DNA of 64,000 bases. It comes from Bacteroidales bacterium. Lineage in GTDB: Bacteria > Bacteroidota > Bacteroidia > Bacteroidales > Prolixibacteraceae. The stretch spans positions 310,001 to 374,000 of the forward strand of contig JAAYDJ010000007.1 of assembly GCA_012729335.1 (NCBI GenBank). Reading direction: 5' to 3'. Numbering within the stretch: the stretch's first letter is position 1; each line of letters starts with the position of its first letter. The notes below the pieces were generated by a model, which was given only the letters and a program-made list of their open reading frames with translations, was not told the origin of the DNA and did not search any database. The translations under genes and the position numbers were made by a program. Below, piece after piece: positions 62,573 through 64,000 of the stretch.

Positions 62573-63295
62573 TCAGAAGAGCCCCCGGGACGGTGCATAA
62601 GACCAGGGTTTCTTGACTTCCGGGGTATTGGTGTCGGCACCCCTGGCGGTGATCAGCGTGCTGATGGTCCAGGCTTTCATCCCTTCCTCCGGAAATGGGA
62701 CCATCAGGGTCTCTACTTCCTGCCGGGGAAGTTTTTCGTCGAGCCAGGCACCCTCACTCCCTTCAGGCAAGATCAGGGGCATTCTTTTTTTTGTATTGTG
62801 GATCTCTGCCATCAGGGGATTGGCATCGGTGGTGAGGATCGAAAAGGTATGAAGGGTTTCCCTCTCCGGATACTCCCAGATATCCCAAAGTCCTCCGAAC
62901 GAGAAAACCTCCTTGCCGGAAAGGGTGATGAACCAGGGGATCTTTTGCGTGCCCACACTCTGCCATTCAAAGAAGCCATCGGCAGGAACCAGGCACCTGC
63001 GGGTGGCCAAAGACTTCCGGAATGAGGGTTTTTCGAAGGCCGATTCCGAGCGGGCATTCAGGGTCTTGCCCCTTATTTCCGCAGCCTGCTCAGGATCACG
63101 GATCCACGACGGTACCAATCCCCATTGCAACAGGGTGATCTGCCTCTCTTTGCCTCCATGTACCACCGGCATCAGCGGGAAATTAAAACCGTTGACATGG
63201 TGCCGGGGCTCCCAGGTGACCGCCGGTGTAAACGGGGCATGATAGCGGTTCTCCAGGTTTTTGGCCACCTGGCTCATTGAATAGTGAAAACACAT
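62573..63295 (-). CDS. SRAP (YedK/HMCES-like) abasic-site protein
   Basis: A 240-residue SOS-response-associated peptidase family protein. Cys2 after the initiator Met (MCFHYS) is the nucleophile that forms a thiazolidine crosslink with abasic sites in single-stranded DNA. The conserved NARSES, RRCLVPADGFFEW and the later HNTKKRMPLIL, with the histidine needed for cross-link chemistry, are all present. Length is normal. It follows the umuC end and has a TACTTTTG promoter of its own, so DNA-damage genes are grouped here. Confidence 0.95.
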   Translation of the reverse strand: MCFHYSMSQVAKNLENRYHAPFTPAVTWEPRHHVNGFNFPLMPVVHGGKERQITLLQWGLVPSWIRDPEQAAEIRGKTLNARSESAFEKPSFRKSLATRRCLVPADGFFEWQSVGTQKIPWFITLSGKEVFSFGGLWDIWEYPERETLHTFSILTTDANPLMAEIHNTKKRMPLILPEGSEGAWLDEKLPRQEVETLMVPFPEEGMKAWTISTLITARGADTNTPEVKKPWSYAPSRGLF

Positions 63296-63317
63296 AATCT
63301 GAAATGTTGCTCTCTTT

Positions 63318-63325
63318 CAAAAGTA
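63318..63325 (-). promoter_or_regulatory. -7 element TACTTTTG before the SRAP gene
   Basis: An exact TAnnTTTG on the minus strand, 22 bp upstream of the ATG. No clear -33 element. A LexA box was not recognised. Confidence 0.5.
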
Positions 63326-63568
63326 CACTTTTTTTTCATGGGTTACCCTGACGCTTACCCAGAGCTACCCTTCTTGAACTACGTAACGGCACTGCTGTCC
63401 CATCCTCAAATATAGACAATACAATTCATGAATTTCGCTACGGCACTGTTCCCATTGACCCTTTCACGGCATGGTCCTGCCTTGATGCCTGCCTTTTGTG
63501 AGAGGTCCGGCTTATATCGGGGCCCAGGCATCATAAAACGACCCGGGTTCCACGCTTGAACCTGTAGT

Positions 63569-64000
63569 TTATGTAAGGCGGATTTCCATCAGGTCGCTCC
63601 AGCGGGTGGTGTATCCCGGGGAGAGTTTTTCCTGGCGGAGTCTCCACTTGCGGGTGGTCCCCTGTGTGGCCACCTGAAGGGTCTGCCGGCCGTAGCGGCG
63701 GTTGACCTCGTCGAGTGACTCCATGAGTTTCCGGTGTTTGCCAGTTTCCGCAGAAGAAAAAAGGTCTTGCTGGACCTCTCCTTCGGGGACCAGGCCCGTG
63801 ACGATGACCCCGGCTTTCTTGTACAGGTAACCTGGGCGGTAAATGGCCCTGAGGGCTTCTACGGCCGCCTTGACCAGCAGGATGGAGTCGTTGGTGGGGG
63901 TGGCCAGGGTGATCACCCGGTTGCGGGCATACTGCGGCTGGTCGGTGCGGAAGGCATTGGTGTGAATGAAGACCATCATCTGGGTGGCGGCGCTTTTCCC
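63569..64000 (-). CDS. umuC: Y-family DNA polymerase UmuC, C-terminal part
   Basis: The last 143 codons of an error-prone translesion polymerase; the frame is open to the window edge, so the Met at 63979 is internal. The little-finger domain end is visible (GKSAATQMMVFIHTNAF) followed by the UmuC tail LVKAAVEALRAIYRPGYLYKKAG and the closing DUF4113 segment with SPGYTTRWSDLMEI. UmuC with cleaved UmuD extends DNA past lesions. umuD would be expected upstream, outside the window. Confidence 0.93.
   Translation of the reverse strand, partial: GKSAATQMMVFIHTNAFRTDQPQYARNRVITLATPTNDSILLVKAAVEALRAIYRPGYLYKKAGVIVTGLVPEGEVQQDLFSSAETGKHRKLMESLDEVNRRYGRQTLQVATQGTTRKWRLRQEKLSPGYTTRWSDLMEIRLT

Overview
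The window reads as a chromosomal segment of a Bacteroidota bacterium, most likely class Bacteroidia. Supporting signs are Bacteroidota-type promoters (TAnnTTTG at -7, sometimes with an upstream TTTG/ATTG), a fused cbb3 oxidase subunit I/II, FISUMP, OmpA and AraC-TPR proteins typical of the phylum, and a TSCGS-type lipobox. This placement comes from gene content, not phylogeny. There is no complete mobile element, CRISPR array or rRNA.

Layout. 1-3.1 kb: end of a family-2 glycosyltransferase and a large membrane protein. 3.2-16.3 kb: a long leftward respiratory cluster. In transcription order it holds an Fe-S protein, an NrfD-like quinol-site membrane protein, an anchored monohaem cytochrome c, ccoS, a ccoN-ccoO-cytochrome c fusion, ccoQ-like, monohaem ccoP, a repeat block, ccoG, ccoH, a TauE/SafE-DsbD-like protein, an orphan MazE-type antitoxin and the copper ATPase ccoI. 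The first three genes look like a quinol dehydrogenase without a molybdopterin subunit, placed to feed the oxidase. They are the strongest candidate for an undescribed system. 16.4-23.8 kb: a DUF302 protein, an ABC exporter, an AI-2E family protein, an asparagine-synthase homologue without the N-terminal cysteine and a polysaccharide flippase. 23.9-34.9 kb: housekeeping genes (DNA alkylation repair-like, acetyltransferase-like, type B L31, Lon, DUF5522, RibBA) and an lptF-like/GT4/GT2 operon.

35.1-40.9 kb is an AT-rich stretch beginning at a tRNA-Met gene with an unusual T-loop. It carries OmpA-like, AraC and 26-residue-repeat solenoid genes and a possible coding relic, which suggests acquired DNA. 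41-46.8 kb: a secreted double-FISUMP protein converging on a GH78 rhamnosidase, and a TPR protein. 46.9-57.3 kb: tRNA-Pro, a tricorn-like protease, an AraC-TPR membrane regulator, an M16 lipoprotein protease and an SpmA-SpmB fusion. 57.4-59.9 kb: two convergent broken genes, a PEP-synthase-like gene with an in-frame TAG and a hydrolase. Both lose their 3' ends at the same point, as expected from a deletion. 59.9-64 kb: a KefF/KefC pair, an SRAP protein and the end of umuC.

A family of 7-bp-periodic GARTCT-rich repeats occupies at least three gene ends (9.3, 17.0 and 52.9 kb). An unrelated 8-bp repeat lies inside the ccoS tail.
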